The translations under genes and the position numbers were made by a program. The notes beneath the pieces were generated by a model. The model ran no database searches. It was not told the DNA's origin and worked only from the letters and a program-made list of their open reading frames with translations. From Kribbella antiqua (GTDB lineage Bacteria; Actinomycetota; Actinomycetes; Propionibacteriales; Kribbellaceae): a stretch of 64,000 nt of DNA. The stretch lies in contig NZ_SLWR01000011.1 of the NCBI RefSeq assembly GCF_004345665.1, positions 124,001 to 188,000 of the forward strand. The letters are read 5' to 3'. Shown one piece after another: positions 16,331-24,657 of this stretch (within the stretch, counting starts at the first letter, position 1; every line of letters begins with the position of its first letter).

Positions 16331-16996
16331 TCAGCGGCCGAAGGCCCAGGCGACCATCAGGGGGAACTCGGCTTCCCAGAATGGGTCGCCGTGGTCTCCG
16401 GGGCGCTCGGTCAGTACGACGTCCGCGTCGGCAGCTCGCAGTGCGTCCGCCCAGCGGGTCGCGTTCTCGAGGAACCACGGCTCATGCGTTCCGGCGACGA
16501 GGTACGTGCGTGGAAACGGGCTCGGCAGCTCGGCAGGCGGGCGGTAGCCGCCGCCGGGCGACGCCGAGAAGACCGCGCCGTAGACGTCCGGATGCCGAAG
16601 CCCCATCGCGAGCGCGAGCTCTGCACTCGCGGACACGCCGTACACCGCGGTACGTTCGGCCGGCAACGCGACGCTGAAGCGTGATCGCACCCAACCGCGG
16701 ACGTCGTCGACGAAGAAGCTCTCGTGCGCCGCGAACCGTTCCTCGTCGAACGAAGGCGAGTACTCACGGATGCGCGCCATCTCGTCCTCGTCGTCCGTGC
16801 GGTAGGCACCGACGATCATCGTCGGCGGTACGTCGGCCGCCTCGAGGTACCCACCCCACTGCGAAATCAATTGCCCGTCACCAGCGAACACAACTGCCTC
16901 CGGCGGATCCGGCGGCACATACACCGTCACCTGCCGCCCACCGTCGTACTCGAACATCTCGGTGACGAGCTCTCCCCGTACTGCTGGGTGATCCAT
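16331..16996 (-). CDS. Putative esterase, alpha/beta-hydrolase (Fes/IroE-like)
   Basis: 221 residues from ATG 16996, preceded by GAGGTG. Typical elements of the esterase D / enterochelin-esterase-like group are seen: VTVYVPPDP, IVGAYRTDDEDEMARIREYSPSF, nucleophile Ser in GVSASAELAL, and a late His in GDHGDPFWEAEFP. No signal peptide, so cytoplasmic. No siderophore genes are nearby. Stop lies 13 bp from the stop of the convergent DUF899 gene. Confidence 0.8.
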   Translation of the reverse strand: MDHPAVRGELVTEMFEYDGGRQVTVYVPPDPPEAVVFAGDGQLISQWGGYLEAADVPPTMIVGAYRTDDEDEMARIREYSPSFDEERFAAHESFFVDDVRGWVRSRFSVALPAERTAVYGVSASAELALAMGLRHPDVYGAVFSASPGGGYRPPAELPSPFPRTYLVAGTHEPWFLENATRWADALRAADADVVLTERPGDHGDPFWEAEFPLMVAWAFGR

Positions 16997-17048
16997 TGCT
17001 AGTCGCACCTCGATCCTTCAAGGCTGAAGCCTCGAACCTAGCGCAGAG

Positions 17049-18071
17049 CTACGGGTTGATGATCGTGACGCCGGCGGGGGTGGTGGTTGAGAGGGCGGCT
17101 AGGGCGGCGGGGGTTTGTTCGAGGGTGATGGTTCGGGTGATGAGGTCTGCTGGTTTTAGGTTGCCGGTGGCAACTAGGTTGAGCATTTCGGGGTAGGCGT
17201 GGGCGGGCATGCCGTGGCTGCCCAGCCATTGGAGTTCCTGGCCGATGAGGCGGCCTACGTCGAGTTGGACGCCGGACGGGAGGAGGCCGACCTGGAGATG
17301 GCGGCCGCGGGGGCGGAGGGCGAGGAGGGCTTGCTGGACGATGTCGTTGGAGCCGAGGGCGTCCATGGTGACGTGAGCTCCGCCGCCGGTGAGATCGCGG
17401 ATTTCGTCCACAGTCTCCAACGACGCCTGGAGCGTGTCTGCGGCGCCGTACGAGCGAGCCAGTTTCAGCGCTTCCGGGTTGGTGTCGACCGCGATCACGC
17501 GGGCACCCAAAGCTGCGGCGATCATCACCGCCGACAGCCCGACTCCGCCGCAGCCGAAGATCACCACGTTCTCATCAGCGGCGACTCGCCCGACCTGTCG
17601 GACCGCCCGGAACGACGTCGCGAACCGGCACCCCAATCCCGCCGCCGTGTCGAAGTCCAACTCCAAAGGCAGCCGGACCAGATTCACCGACGCATACGGC
17701 AGTGCGACGTACTCCGCAAAGGAACCCCAGTAGTTGAACCCAGGCTGCAGCTGATTGGGGCACACCTGATGGTTGCCCTCGCGGCACTGCTCGCACACGC
17801 CACAGGCGCAGATGAACGGCGTGGTGACCCGATCGCCGACCTGCCAGCCCTGCACGCCCGGGCCGACGGCGGCGATCGTGCCGGCCAGCTCGTGCCCAGG
17901 GACGTGGGGCAGAACGATGTCCGGATCGTGCCCCATCCAGCCATGCCAATCGCTCCGGCACAGCCCGGTGGCTTCGACCTTGAGGACGACACCACCAGGC
18001 GCCGGCTCGGGTTGCGGGACTTCCTGGACTACCGGCAGAACGCCGTACTGCTCGATGACAACAGCGCGCAT
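17049..18071 (-). CDS. Zinc-dependent alcohol dehydrogenase (MDR family)
   Basis: 340 residues. Catalytic zinc ligands are in GLCRSDWHGW and GHELAGTIAAVG; the structural zinc cysteines are in CACGVCEQCREGNHQVC. The Rossmann motif GCGGVGLSAVMIA lies mid-protein, and the downstream AVDTNPEAL acidic residue favours NAD. It ends in the usual substrate domain. The stop of the MoaD-like gene upstream is 17 bp before its start, so it may be co-transcribed with the thrC unit. Substrate unknown. Confidence 0.88.
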   Translation of the reverse strand: MRAVVIEQYGVLPVVQEVPQPEPAPGGVVLKVEATGLCRSDWHGWMGHDPDIVLPHVPGHELAGTIAAVGPGVQGWQVGDRVTTPFICACGVCEQCREGNHQVCPNQLQPGFNYWGSFAEYVALPYASVNLVRLPLELDFDTAAGLGCRFATSFRAVRQVGRVAADENVVIFGCGGVGLSAVMIAAALGARVIAVDTNPEALKLARSYGAADTLQASLETVDEIRDLTGGGAHVTMDALGSNDIVQQALLALRPRGRHLQVGLLPSGVQLDVGRLIGQELQWLGSHGMPAHAYPEMLNLVATGNLKPADLITRTITLEQTPAALAALSTTTPAGVTIINP

Positions 18072-18088
18072 CGGGCCATACTGCCAGG

Positions 18089-18364
18089 TCAGCCGCCGGC
18101 GACCGCCGGAATGATGGAGACCTCGCCACCGTCCTTGATCGCGGTCTGCAGACCGGAAGCGAAGCGGACGTCGTCGTTGTCGACGTACACGTTCACGAAG
18201 CGGCGCAGTTCGCCGGACTCGTCCAGCACGCGTGCCTTGATGCCCGGGTACGAGCTGTCCAGCGACTCCAGCACCTCGCTCAGGGTTGCGCCGTCGGCTT
18301 TCACCTCGGACGCGCCCTGGGTGTACGGCCGCAGGATGGTCGGGACTCGAACACTCACGCTCAC
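18089..18364 (-). CDS. MoaD/ThiS-family sulfur carrier protein
   Basis: 91 residues with a beta-grasp fold and a C-terminal Gly-Gly (AVAGG), the group adenylated and thiocarboxylated by an E1-like enzyme. ATLSEVLESLDSSYPGI and RFVNVYVDNDDVRFASGL match the MoaD/CysO pattern. The GTG start overlaps the thrC stop (GTGA), so it is translationally coupled to threonine synthase and lies under the same SAM riboswitch. This points to sulfur amino acid metabolism rather than molybdopterin (inference). Confidence 0.85.
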   Translation of the reverse strand: MSVSVRVPTILRPYTQGASEVKADGATLSEVLESLDSSYPGIKARVLDESGELRRFVNVYVDNDDVRFASGLQTAIKDGGEVSIIPAVAGG

Positions 18365-19620
18365 TGCAGCCCTGCCTTCACGAAGGCGTCGTACGACGCG
18401 GGGATGGTCACCTTCGGGCCGACCCGGTCGGCCACGGCGTCGAGCGTCTTCAGCCCGTCGCCGGAGTTGATGATCACCGTCTCGGCCTCGGGGTCGAGCT
18501 GACCGGATTCGATCAGCTTCTTCAGCGTCGCGACCGTCACCCCACCCGCGGTCTCGGTGAAGATGCCCTCGGTCCGGGCCAGCAACTGGATGCCCTCGAC
18601 GACTTCCTCGTCGCTGACGTCCTCGATCGCTCCGCCGGTACGACGGGCAACGTCGAGGACGTACGGCCCGTCCGCCGGGTTGCCGATCGCCAGCGACTTG
18701 GCGATGGTGTCCGGCTTGACCGGCTTCACCACGTCGTAGCCGTCACGGAACGCCTGGGCGACCGGCGAGCAGCCGGTGGCCTGAGCGCCGTACACCTTGT
18801 AGTCCGTCGCATCGACCAGGCCGAGTTTGCCGAGCTCGGTGAAGCCCTTGTCGATCTTGGTCAGCTGCGAACCGGAGGCGACCGGGATGACGATCTGCTG
18901 CGGCAGCCGCCAGCCGAGCTGCTCGGCGATCTCGAAGGCGAGCGTCTTGGAGCCCTCGGAGTAGTACGGGCGGACGTTGACGTTGACGAACGCCCAGCCC
19001 TCCTCCTCGCCGGCGATCTCCGACGCCAGCTTGTTCACGTCGTCGTAGTTACCGTCGACGGCCACCAGGGTCCCGCCGTACACAGCCGTGGTGATGATCT
19101 TGGGGCGCTCGAGGTCCTTCGGGATGAAGACGACCGAGCGGATGCCGGCCCGGGCGGCGGCCGCGGCCACGGCGTTGGCCAGGTTGCCGGTCGAGGGGCA
19201 GGCGAAGACCTTCATGCCGAGCTCACGGGTGGCGCTCAGGGCACTCGCGACCACGCGGTCCTTGAAGGAGTGTGTGGGATTGCCCGAGTCGTCCTTCACC
19301 CACAACTTGCGCAGGCCCAGCTCGCGGGCCAGGTTGCCGGCGTCGATGAGCCGGGTGTAGCCGGGCTCGGTGTTCGGGAAGCTGGCCACGTCGGTCGGGA
19401 CGGGCAGCAGGGGCTGGTAGCGCCAGATGTTCTTGGGGCCGGCCTCGATCTGCTCACGGATGATGGTCGGGTAGTCGTACCCGACCTCGAGTGGACCGAA
19501 GCACTCCATACAGGCGTAGAACGGACCGAGCGGCGACTTCGCTCCACAAGCCCGGCAGCTCAGGTGCGTACCGTTGCCGAAGGCACCTTCACGGATGGTG
19601 TGGGTGGCGGTCAGGCTCAT
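18361..19620 (-). CDS. thrC: Threonine synthase
   Basis: 419 residues. After an N-terminal zinc-ribbon-like CRACG...CMEC, the PLP fold carries the Schiff-base lysine in THSFKDR and the phosphate loop in SGSQLTK and STGNLANAV. ETAGGVTVATLKKL lies near the C-terminus. It converts O-phosphohomoserine to threonine in the cytoplasm. ATG 19620 follows GAGGAGGG at a suitable distance; this site directly adjoins the 3' strand of a SAM riboswitch. Clustered with the sulfur carrier gene, so its control by SAM may balance threonine against methionine use of phosphohomoserine. Confidence 0.93.
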   Translation of the reverse strand: MSLTATHTIREGAFGNGTHLSCRACGAKSPLGPFYACMECFGPLEVGYDYPTIIREQIEAGPKNIWRYQPLLPVPTDVASFPNTEPGYTRLIDAGNLARELGLRKLWVKDDSGNPTHSFKDRVVASALSATRELGMKVFACPSTGNLANAVAAAAARAGIRSVVFIPKDLERPKIITTAVYGGTLVAVDGNYDDVNKLASEIAGEEEGWAFVNVNVRPYYSEGSKTLAFEIAEQLGWRLPQQIVIPVASGSQLTKIDKGFTELGKLGLVDATDYKVYGAQATGCSPVAQAFRDGYDVVKPVKPDTIAKSLAIGNPADGPYVLDVARRTGGAIEDVSDEEVVEGIQLLARTEGIFTETAGGVTVATLKKLIESGQLDPEAETVIINSGDGLKTLDAVADRVGPKVTIPASYDAFVKAGLQ

Positions 19621-19635
19621 GAGTGAGGTTCCCTC

Positions 19636-19772
19636 CTCATCTTCCCCGGACACCGGATCTCGGCGCGGGACGGATTTGGCACCGTTCCGCCGCGACCGCC
19701 CCAGGCTGGGACGTCAACGGGGAGGGTTGCCGGGACGTCGACGGGCCGTTTCCCTCAGTCCCTCTGGATGAG
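19636..19772 (-). promoter_or_regulatory. SAM-I (S-box) riboswitch
   Basis: On the minus strand the element begins CTCATCCAGAGGGACTGAGGG, contains CCCGGCAACC, then GGTGCCAAATCC, and ends GATGAG. These are the conserved P1, P2 kink-turn, J3/4 and P1 elements of the S-box aptamer. P1 is formed by CTCATC (19767-19772) and GATGAG (19636-19641). The 3' P1 strand runs straight into the thrC ribosome-binding site, so SAM binding probably blocks translation rather than forming a terminator. Confidence 0.85.
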
Positions 19773-19850
19773 CTCCCCCGAGATTACCCAATTGGGTCCA
19801 TATTGTGTCGTCGCTTCCCACGATCCGAGACGACGGATCTCAGGACACCC

Positions 19851-20816
19851 CTAGGAGTTGCGACGCGCTCTGAACGTACGACGGTACGCCGAGGGCGAGG
19901 TGTGGAGCTGCTTCGCGAAATGGTGCCGGAACGTCACCGGGGTCGCGAACCCGGCAGCCAGTGCGATCTCCTCCACTGGCGCATCCCCTGTCTCCAGCAT
20001 CGTCAGCGCCGCCTGCACGCGTTGCGCGATCAGCCACTTACCGGGCGTCGTTCCGGTTGCTTTCACGAAGTGCCGCAGGTACGTCCGCGGCGACAAGCCC
20101 GCCTGCTTGGCCAGCTCCGGTACGCCGATCGGCTCGGCTAGGTGTTCCAGCGCCCAGCCGATGCTGCGCGCGACGGACGTGTCGTCTGGCTCCGGCGGAA
20201 CAGGCGACTCGATGTACTGCGCTTGGCCGCCAGAGCGATACGGCTGAATCACCAGCCGTCTGGCGACCGCGTTCGCCACCGCAGCGCCATAGTCCTTGCG
20301 CACCAGATGCATCGCCAGGTCGAGCCCGGCTGCACAGCCAGCACTCGTGAGTACGTCGCCCTCGTCGGTGTAGAGCGGCTCCGGATCCACCAGGACCTGT
20401 GGGTGGCGCTCGCGGAGCAGATCGGCGTACCGCCAATGGGTGGTGGCGCGGCGGCCGTCGAGCAGGCCGGCGGCGGCGAGCGCGAAGGCGCCGGAACAGA
20501 TCGAGACCATCCGGGCGCCGTTGCCATGTGCTCTTTGCAGTGCCTCGATCAGGGCAGGTGAGGTCTCTGCGCGAGGATTGGCGACGCTCGGGATGACGAC
20601 GGTGTCCGCTGCGGCGAACTCGTCCAGACCGTGCGGGGTGGTGAGCGAGGCGCCGCCGAGGACGCGGATCGGGTCGGGGGTCTCGGTGCAGACCTTGAGG
20701 TCGTACCAGGGGTGGTCGATGTCGGGCCAGACGAGGCCGAACACCTCGATGACGATGCCGGCTTCGAACGCGGTCATGCCGTCGTACGCGAGGACGGACA
20801 CCGTTCGACGCTGCAT
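19851..20816 (-). CDS. GlxA-family transcriptional regulator (DJ-1/PfpI plus AraC HTH)
   Basis: 321 residues. The first 170 form a DJ-1/PfpI-like domain (VSVLAYDGMTAFEAGIVIEVFG, CSGAFALAAAGLLDG, LTSAGCAAGLDLAMHLV). The last 95 are an AraC-type double HTH (LAKQAGLSPRTYLRHFVKATGTTPGKWL, IALAAGFATPVTFRHHF). This is the domain order of GlxA/CdhR-type activators. It reads in the same direction as thrC but the riboswitch leader lies between, so it is likely a separate unit. Ligand unknown. Confidence 0.9.
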   Translation of the reverse strand: MQRRTVSVLAYDGMTAFEAGIVIEVFGLVWPDIDHPWYDLKVCTETPDPIRVLGGASLTTPHGLDEFAAADTVVIPSVANPRAETSPALIEALQRAHGNGARMVSICSGAFALAAAGLLDGRRATTHWRYADLLRERHPQVLVDPEPLYTDEGDVLTSAGCAAGLDLAMHLVRKDYGAAVANAVARRLVIQPYRSGGQAQYIESPVPPEPDDTSVARSIGWALEHLAEPIGVPELAKQAGLSPRTYLRHFVKATGTTPGKWLIAQRVQAALTMLETGDAPVEEIALAAGFATPVTFRHHFAKQLHTSPSAYRRTFRARRNS

Positions 20817-20886
20817 GTCGAAATCTTAGCGGTAGTCGTCGTTTACGCCACTTCTGCGGACGCGGCTGGGCTCGGACGATGGAGAC

Positions 20887-21054
20887 ATGTTCAAGTTGCT
20901 GAAGGAAATCGCCGCAGGAATCAACGCCGCGTCCGCGATCCGCCACGGCCTCGAACCACCCGCAGCGGCGCTCGACCAGCCCGCGGCGCCGAAGCAGGCC
21001 TCGAGTGCAGGGAGCGTGCCATCGAAGGCACCGTGCCGACTGCAGCGGGGCTAG
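20887..21054 (+). CDS. Small hypothetical protein
   Basis: 55 residues (MFKLLKEIAAGINAASAIRHGLEPP..., then an Ala/Pro/Ser-rich tail), fitted between two genes on the opposite strand and starting 70 bp from the GlxA-type gene. The first half is an amphipathic helix; a short GGAG lies close upstream of ATG. Codon use is GC-rich in third position as in neighbours. Not recognised; could be spurious. Confidence 0.4.
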   Translation: MFKLLKEIAAGINAASAIRHGLEPPAAALDQPAAPKQASSAGSVPSKAPCRLQRG

Positions 21055-22022
21055 CGGAGGCGGTGGGTCGCGCCGGGGGTGTGGGTGGGGAGGGACTTGC
21101 GGGGGCCGTAGCGCGGGTGGGTGATGCCGGTGAGCTCGAGCAGGCGCTGGACGCGGAAGCGGTGGCCGCGGTAAGGCTCGATCAGTTCGGCGCAGCCTTC
21201 GTCGTCCAGCTCCTCGCCGATCAGCGCGTACGAGACGTTGCGCGACACGTGGTAGTCCGCGAACGAGAAAGCGTCCGCGTCACCATGCGCCCGCTGACGC
21301 ACCTCCGCAGCCGTCCACACGCCGACGCCTGGCAGCGACCGTAGCCGCCGCTCGATCTCGGCTGAGTCGGTCAGCTCCAGCGTCCGCTCCAACGCCTTGG
21401 CCCGCGTCGCCGCCGTGATCACTACCCGCGACCGCCGGCTCTCCACCCCCGCCCGCAGCCACTGCCACGACGGGATCAGCCGCCACTCCTCCGGCGACGG
21501 CGGCACCATCATCGCCCGCCCGTCCGGTGAGCCCGGTCCTGGCGCGGGTTCGCCGTACTCGCGGAGCAGCAACCGCCACGCCCGGAACGCCTCCTTGCCG
21601 GTGACGACCTGCTCGATGCCGGCCGCAGCCATCGCCTCGAACACCGCCCGCGTCCGCGGCACCCGCAGATGCGGGAACCTCCGCGCCGCATCCACCAGCG
21701 CCGTGTGCTCCGGCAACGGCTCGAACCCGTCCCAACTGTCCGTCTCCCCCAGCAACTCCGGCACCCCGTCCAGCGCCCACCCGGCCCCAGGGCCCCACGC
21801 CTCGGCCTCCACTTCCCCCACTCCGCCGTACGGCGTCAATCGCAGCAACACCGGCCCATCCGGCGTCCGCGTAGCCCGCCACACCGTCCGCCGCCCAGCC
21901 TCGAACACATACGCCGGATCCCCCGGCCCCTTCCGCAACCCCCCAATCACCGAATGCGGATCCACCACCCGCCCCACCCGCCAAACCCGCACCACCGAAC
22001 TCACAGGCCAAGTCTTACTCAT
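21051..22022 (-). CDS. DNA-3-methyladenine glycosylase-like protein (AlkA/HhH-GPD)
   Basis: 323 residues from ATG 22022; longer upstream starts are rejected because they overlap the divergent gene. The C-terminal half has the helix-hairpin-helix and catalytic region RSLPGVGVWTAAEVRQRAHGDADAFSFADYH, where the Asp after the HhH is the expected catalytic acid. The N-terminal part matches the divergent AlkA-type front domain of actinobacterial proteins. It would remove damaged purines in base excision repair. The tail includes KSLPTHTPGATHRLR. Target lesion unproven. Confidence 0.82.
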   Translation of the reverse strand: MSKTWPVSSVVRVWRVGRVVDPHSVIGGLRKGPGDPAYVFEAGRRTVWRATRTPDGPVLLRLTPYGGVGEVEAEAWGPGAGWALDGVPELLGETDSWDGFEPLPEHTALVDAARRFPHLRVPRTRAVFEAMAAAGIEQVVTGKEAFRAWRLLLREYGEPAPGPGSPDGRAMMVPPSPEEWRLIPSWQWLRAGVESRRSRVVITAATRAKALERTLELTDSAEIERRLRSLPGVGVWTAAEVRQRAHGDADAFSFADYHVSRNVSYALIGEELDDEGCAELIEPYRGHRFRVQRLLELTGITHPRYGPRKSLPTHTPGATHRLR

Positions 22023-22049
22023 GCCTCGGACAGAACCGCATACTGAGGC

Positions 22050-22520
22050 ATGACTGGGTGGCAGTGGGTGAAGGTTGTGGGCAACCTGGTGAATCTGTCG
22101 ACAGTTGCGGGGGTGCTGGTGGGGGTGATCGGAGGGGCCCGGTTCAGTTGGGGGGAGCGGGGGCTGGTTTATGCGAACTCGTACAAGTTGGGGTTTCCGG
22201 TTGCGGGGGCGTTCACGGTCGGGAACGTCGTACTGAGTAAGCATGAGCGGTCGTATTTCGATGAAGCGCCGGTGCTGGTCAAGCACGAGGAGCGGCACTC
22301 GTGGCAGTACTTCTGGTTGCTCGGGTTGCCGATGCTTCCGCTGTACGGCGTGGGAGCCGTCATCTCGTGGCTGTTGACCGCCGACCCGGCGTCGCGGAAT
22401 CCGTTCGAGCGGCTGGCCAACCTCAAGGACGGCGGCTACGTCGAGCGGCCGATTCAGCCGTTCGGGCGGACGCTGATGCAGACGATCAGCGTGCTGCGAT
22501 CGCGTCCGAAAGGGCCGTGA
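22050..22520 (+). CDS. Conserved membrane protein with HEERH motif, unknown function
   Basis: 156 residues with hydrophobic stretches at about 10-32, 47-62 and 88-108. Between them lies KHEERHSWQYFWLLGLP, an HExxH-like sequence (H-E-E-R-H), which in other families binds zinc, but no third ligand is evident. Its last 35 bp overlap the end of the convergent otsB gene. It starts 27 bp from the divergent glycosylase gene. Not recognised further. Confidence 0.7.
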   Translation: MTGWQWVKVVGNLVNLSTVAGVLVGVIGGARFSWGERGLVYANSYKLGFPVAGAFTVGNVVLSKHERSYFDEAPVLVKHEERHSWQYFWLLGLPMLPLYGVGAVISWLLTADPASRNPFERLANLKDGGYVERPIQPFGRTLMQTISVLRSRPKGP

Positions 22521-23319
22521 GCACAGTCACCACACCAGCCGGGTCGTCCACCACGATGTCGGCGGCCTCGATCAGCTCGGTCGCGTTCGATGACCGGGTT
22601 GCCACCAGTACGGCGCGCAGACCGTCCTTGCGCTGCTCGTCGATCGCCCGGTACGCCGCGAGGTCTCCCAGGTCGTCACCCGCGTAGAGGATCGACCGTG
22701 CACCGGTGGACTCCAGCAGCCGCCGCAGCGCGACTCCCTTGTCGATACCCGGCGGCCGGAGCTCCAGCACCAGGTTGCCCGGCTCCAGCCGCAGCTCGGT
22801 CGACTCCGCCAGCTCGGTCAGCGGCGTACGCAGCCTCTCGAGCGCACCGACCGGGTCCGGCAGCCGGCGGGTGTGCACCGCCAGCGAGCTCTCCTTGTCC
22901 TCCACGAAGGCATCCGGGAGCCCAACCTCCTGCAGCAGCTCAGGAAGCCTGGAGCGCGCCTCGGCAACACCAGCCGGCACCGGATCGCTCGTCACCGTCC
23001 CAGTGGAAGCGTCCCACCGCTCCAGCCCGTAATGCCCCAGTACGACGAGACGCCCGAGCCCTGGGTGGCCGGTCACACCGGTCAGCTCTGTAGCCACCAG
23101 CGCTGGGCGACCGGTGACGATCGCCACCTGGCTCACTGTCCGGGCCAGCCGGGCCAGCGCGTCCAGTGCACCCTCGACCGGCCGGGCACGGGCCGGGTCC
23201 TCGACCAGCGGCGACAGTACGCCGTCGAAGTCGGACGAGATCACCGCGGTGGTCGGATCGGCGATGATCGCCTCCCAGCCGTCGCGTCCCGCGTCGGTCT
23301 GGATGATCGGCGTACTCAT
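22486..23319 (-). CDS. otsB: Trehalose-6-phosphate phosphatase
   Basis: 277 residues from ATG 23319. HAD-superfamily motifs: SSDFDGVLSPL (nucleophile Asp and DxDG), VAIVTGRP, and the late YAGDDLGDLAAYRAI. The cap region has the LEPGNLVLELRPPGIDKGVAL stretch of OtsB. Removes phosphate from trehalose-6-phosphate, completing the OtsA/OtsB route with otsA at 28149. The left end of TnpB copy 2 lies only 15-35 bp upstream of the start, so the original promoter has probably been displaced. Confidence 0.9.
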   Translation of the reverse strand: MSTPIIQTDAGRDGWEAIIADPTTAVISSDFDGVLSPLVEDPARARPVEGALDALARLARTVSQVAIVTGRPALVATELTGVTGHPGLGRLVVLGHYGLERWDASTGTVTSDPVPAGVAEARSRLPELLQEVGLPDAFVEDKESSLAVHTRRLPDPVGALERLRTPLTELAESTELRLEPGNLVLELRPPGIDKGVALRRLLESTGARSILYAGDDLGDLAAYRAIDEQRKDGLRAVLVATRSSNATELIEAADIVVDDPAGVVTVLTALSDAIAAR

Positions 23320-23352
23320 CGGATTGGTCGCGGCGTCACCCCGCCTGGGGTC

Positions 23353-23375
23353 GGGAGGAACCGCGACTGCCTCCC
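23353..23375. repeat. Left-end inverted repeat of TnpB copy 2
   Basis: GGGAGG and CCTCCC arms with an 11-nt loop that differs by one base from the loop at 5298-5320. Sequence similarity with copy 1 fades just outside this repeat, which helps place the left boundary. Confidence 0.6.
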
Positions 23376-23420
23376 TTCGATGATCAGGGATTGTCGGTCG
23401 CAGCTGATTGGGTAGGTGGC

Positions 23421-24617
23421 GTGTCCCGGTTCCGGATGTACCCGACTCCTGCGCAGGAAGCTGCGTTGCTGGAGCAGTGCAGGCACGCCCGGTACGTGTG
23501 GAACCTGGCGCTGGAGCAGTGGTCGATGTGGACCCGCGACAAAGCCGCGACACCGGGGTATGTCGAGCAGGCACGGCAGTTGACCGAAGCCCGAGCCGCA
23601 TTCGGCTGGCTGCGTGCCGGATCGCAGACCGTGCAACAGCAGGCGCTGCGGGACTTCGACCAGGCCGCCAGAAACTTCTACGCCGGCACCCACCGGCGGC
23701 CGACCTGGCGCAAAGCCGGACTGCACGAGGGCTTCCGCATCGTCGGCGGCCAGGCGACCCGGGTCGTGAAGCTGAACCGGAAGCGGGCCCGAGTGCTCGT
23801 GCCCAAGGTCGGCTGGGTGAAGGTCCAACTGTCCCGCGCGATACCCGACGCGAAGTCGTACCGCGTCACCTGTGACCGCGTGGGTCGCCTGCACTTGGCG
23901 TTCGCCGTTATCCCGCCGCCGATCCCCGCACCGGGTACCGGTGAGGTGGTCGGTGTGGACCGCGGCGTCACCGTCTCGGCGGCCCTGTCCACCGGGGAAC
24001 TTCTGGCCTGCCCCGGCCTGTCGGAGCGCGAGCAGGTCCGGCTGAAGCAACTGCAGCGTCGCCTGGCCCGGTGCCGTCGTGGCTCGAACCGGCATCGGCG
24101 GGCGAAGGCGGCGATCGCGAAGCTGTCTGCCCGGGCCGGTGACCGGCGCAAGGACTGGGTGGAGAAGACCAGCACCAACCTGGCGCGGCGCTTCGACCTG
24201 ATCCGGGTGGAGGACCTGCGCATCCCTCAGATGACGCGTCGCCCGAAGCCGAAGCCCGACCCCGCACGACCGGGTGCCTATCTGCCGAACCGACGCCGCG
24301 CCAAGGCCGGGCTCAACCGCGGCATCCTGGCCAACGGCTGGGGCCAACTGGTGACCCGGCTGGAGGACAAGGCGCCGGGCCGGGTCGAGAAAATCAGCCC
24401 CGCGTGCACGTCGCAGACCTGTAGCGTCTGCGGGCATCGCGCACCGGAGAACCGCGAGAGCCAAGCGGTCTTCCGGTGCGTGGCCTGCGGACACCAGGCG
24501 CACGCGGACGTGAACGCGGCGGTCAACATCGCGGCCGGACGGGCCGTCAGCGCACGCCGAGAGACGCCCATACGGGTCTCGCCGAAGCGTGAACCTCAAC
24601 ACGCTACCTCCGCGTAG
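23421..24617 (+). CDS. tnpB: TnpB, RNA-guided endonuclease-like protein, copy 2
   Basis: 398 residues from GTG 23421, the codon equivalent to the ATG of copy 1. The RuvC-like catalytic set is intact (D180 in GVDRG, E264 in RVEDL, D363 in HADVN), as is the zinc ribbon (C334, C337, C353, C356). Differences from copy 1 are scattered substitutions with no indel over the whole length, so both seem to be under selection or recently separated. Translation from 23391 would read through the left end. Confidence 0.92.
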   Translation: MSRFRMYPTPAQEAALLEQCRHARYVWNLALEQWSMWTRDKAATPGYVEQARQLTEARAAFGWLRAGSQTVQQQALRDFDQAARNFYAGTHRRPTWRKAGLHEGFRIVGGQATRVVKLNRKRARVLVPKVGWVKVQLSRAIPDAKSYRVTCDRVGRLHLAFAVIPPPIPAPGTGEVVGVDRGVTVSAALSTGELLACPGLSEREQVRLKQLQRRLARCRRGSNRHRRAKAAIAKLSARAGDRRKDWVEKTSTNLARRFDLIRVEDLRIPQMTRRPKPKPDPARPGAYLPNRRRAKAGLNRGILANGWGQLVTRLEDKAPGRVEKISPACTSQTCSVCGHRAPENRESQAVFRCVACGHQAHADVNAAVNIAAGRAVSARRETPIRVSPKREPQHATSA

Positions 24618-24657
24618 TAGTTGGAATCCCCGTCCTTCAGGTCGGGGAGGACGTCAA
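24480..24657 (+). ncRNA. Probable omega RNA region of TnpB copy 2
   Basis: By analogy with characterised TnpB systems, the 3' end of tnpB plus the right end gives the scaffold, ending GGGGAGGACGTCAA at 24657. The guide would begin at 24658, inside the 3' end of the LytR_C gene (antisense to it). The terminal stem differs from copy 1 in sequence but is kept as a stem. The 5' limit is arbitrary. Confidence 0.4.

Larger units (their letters stand above)
23335..24657 (+). mobile_element. TnpB-only insertion element, copy 2
   Basis: Same structure as copy 1 but on the plus strand: subterminal inverted repeat GGGAGG...CCTCCC at 23353-23375, tnpB, then a right-end hairpin (CCCCG...CGGGG, 24628-24645) and terminal GGGGAGGACGTCAA ending at 24657. 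The left boundary is uncertain (about 23335-23353). No TnpA gene is present. The element sits between the start of otsB and the stop of the LytR_C gene, both read on the opposite strand. Confidence 0.8.

Noticed and set aside
23391-23421. Earlier TnpB start at 23391
   Set aside because: The extra residues have no match at copy 1 start; ATG/GTG at the MSRFR position gives equal 398-residue products.
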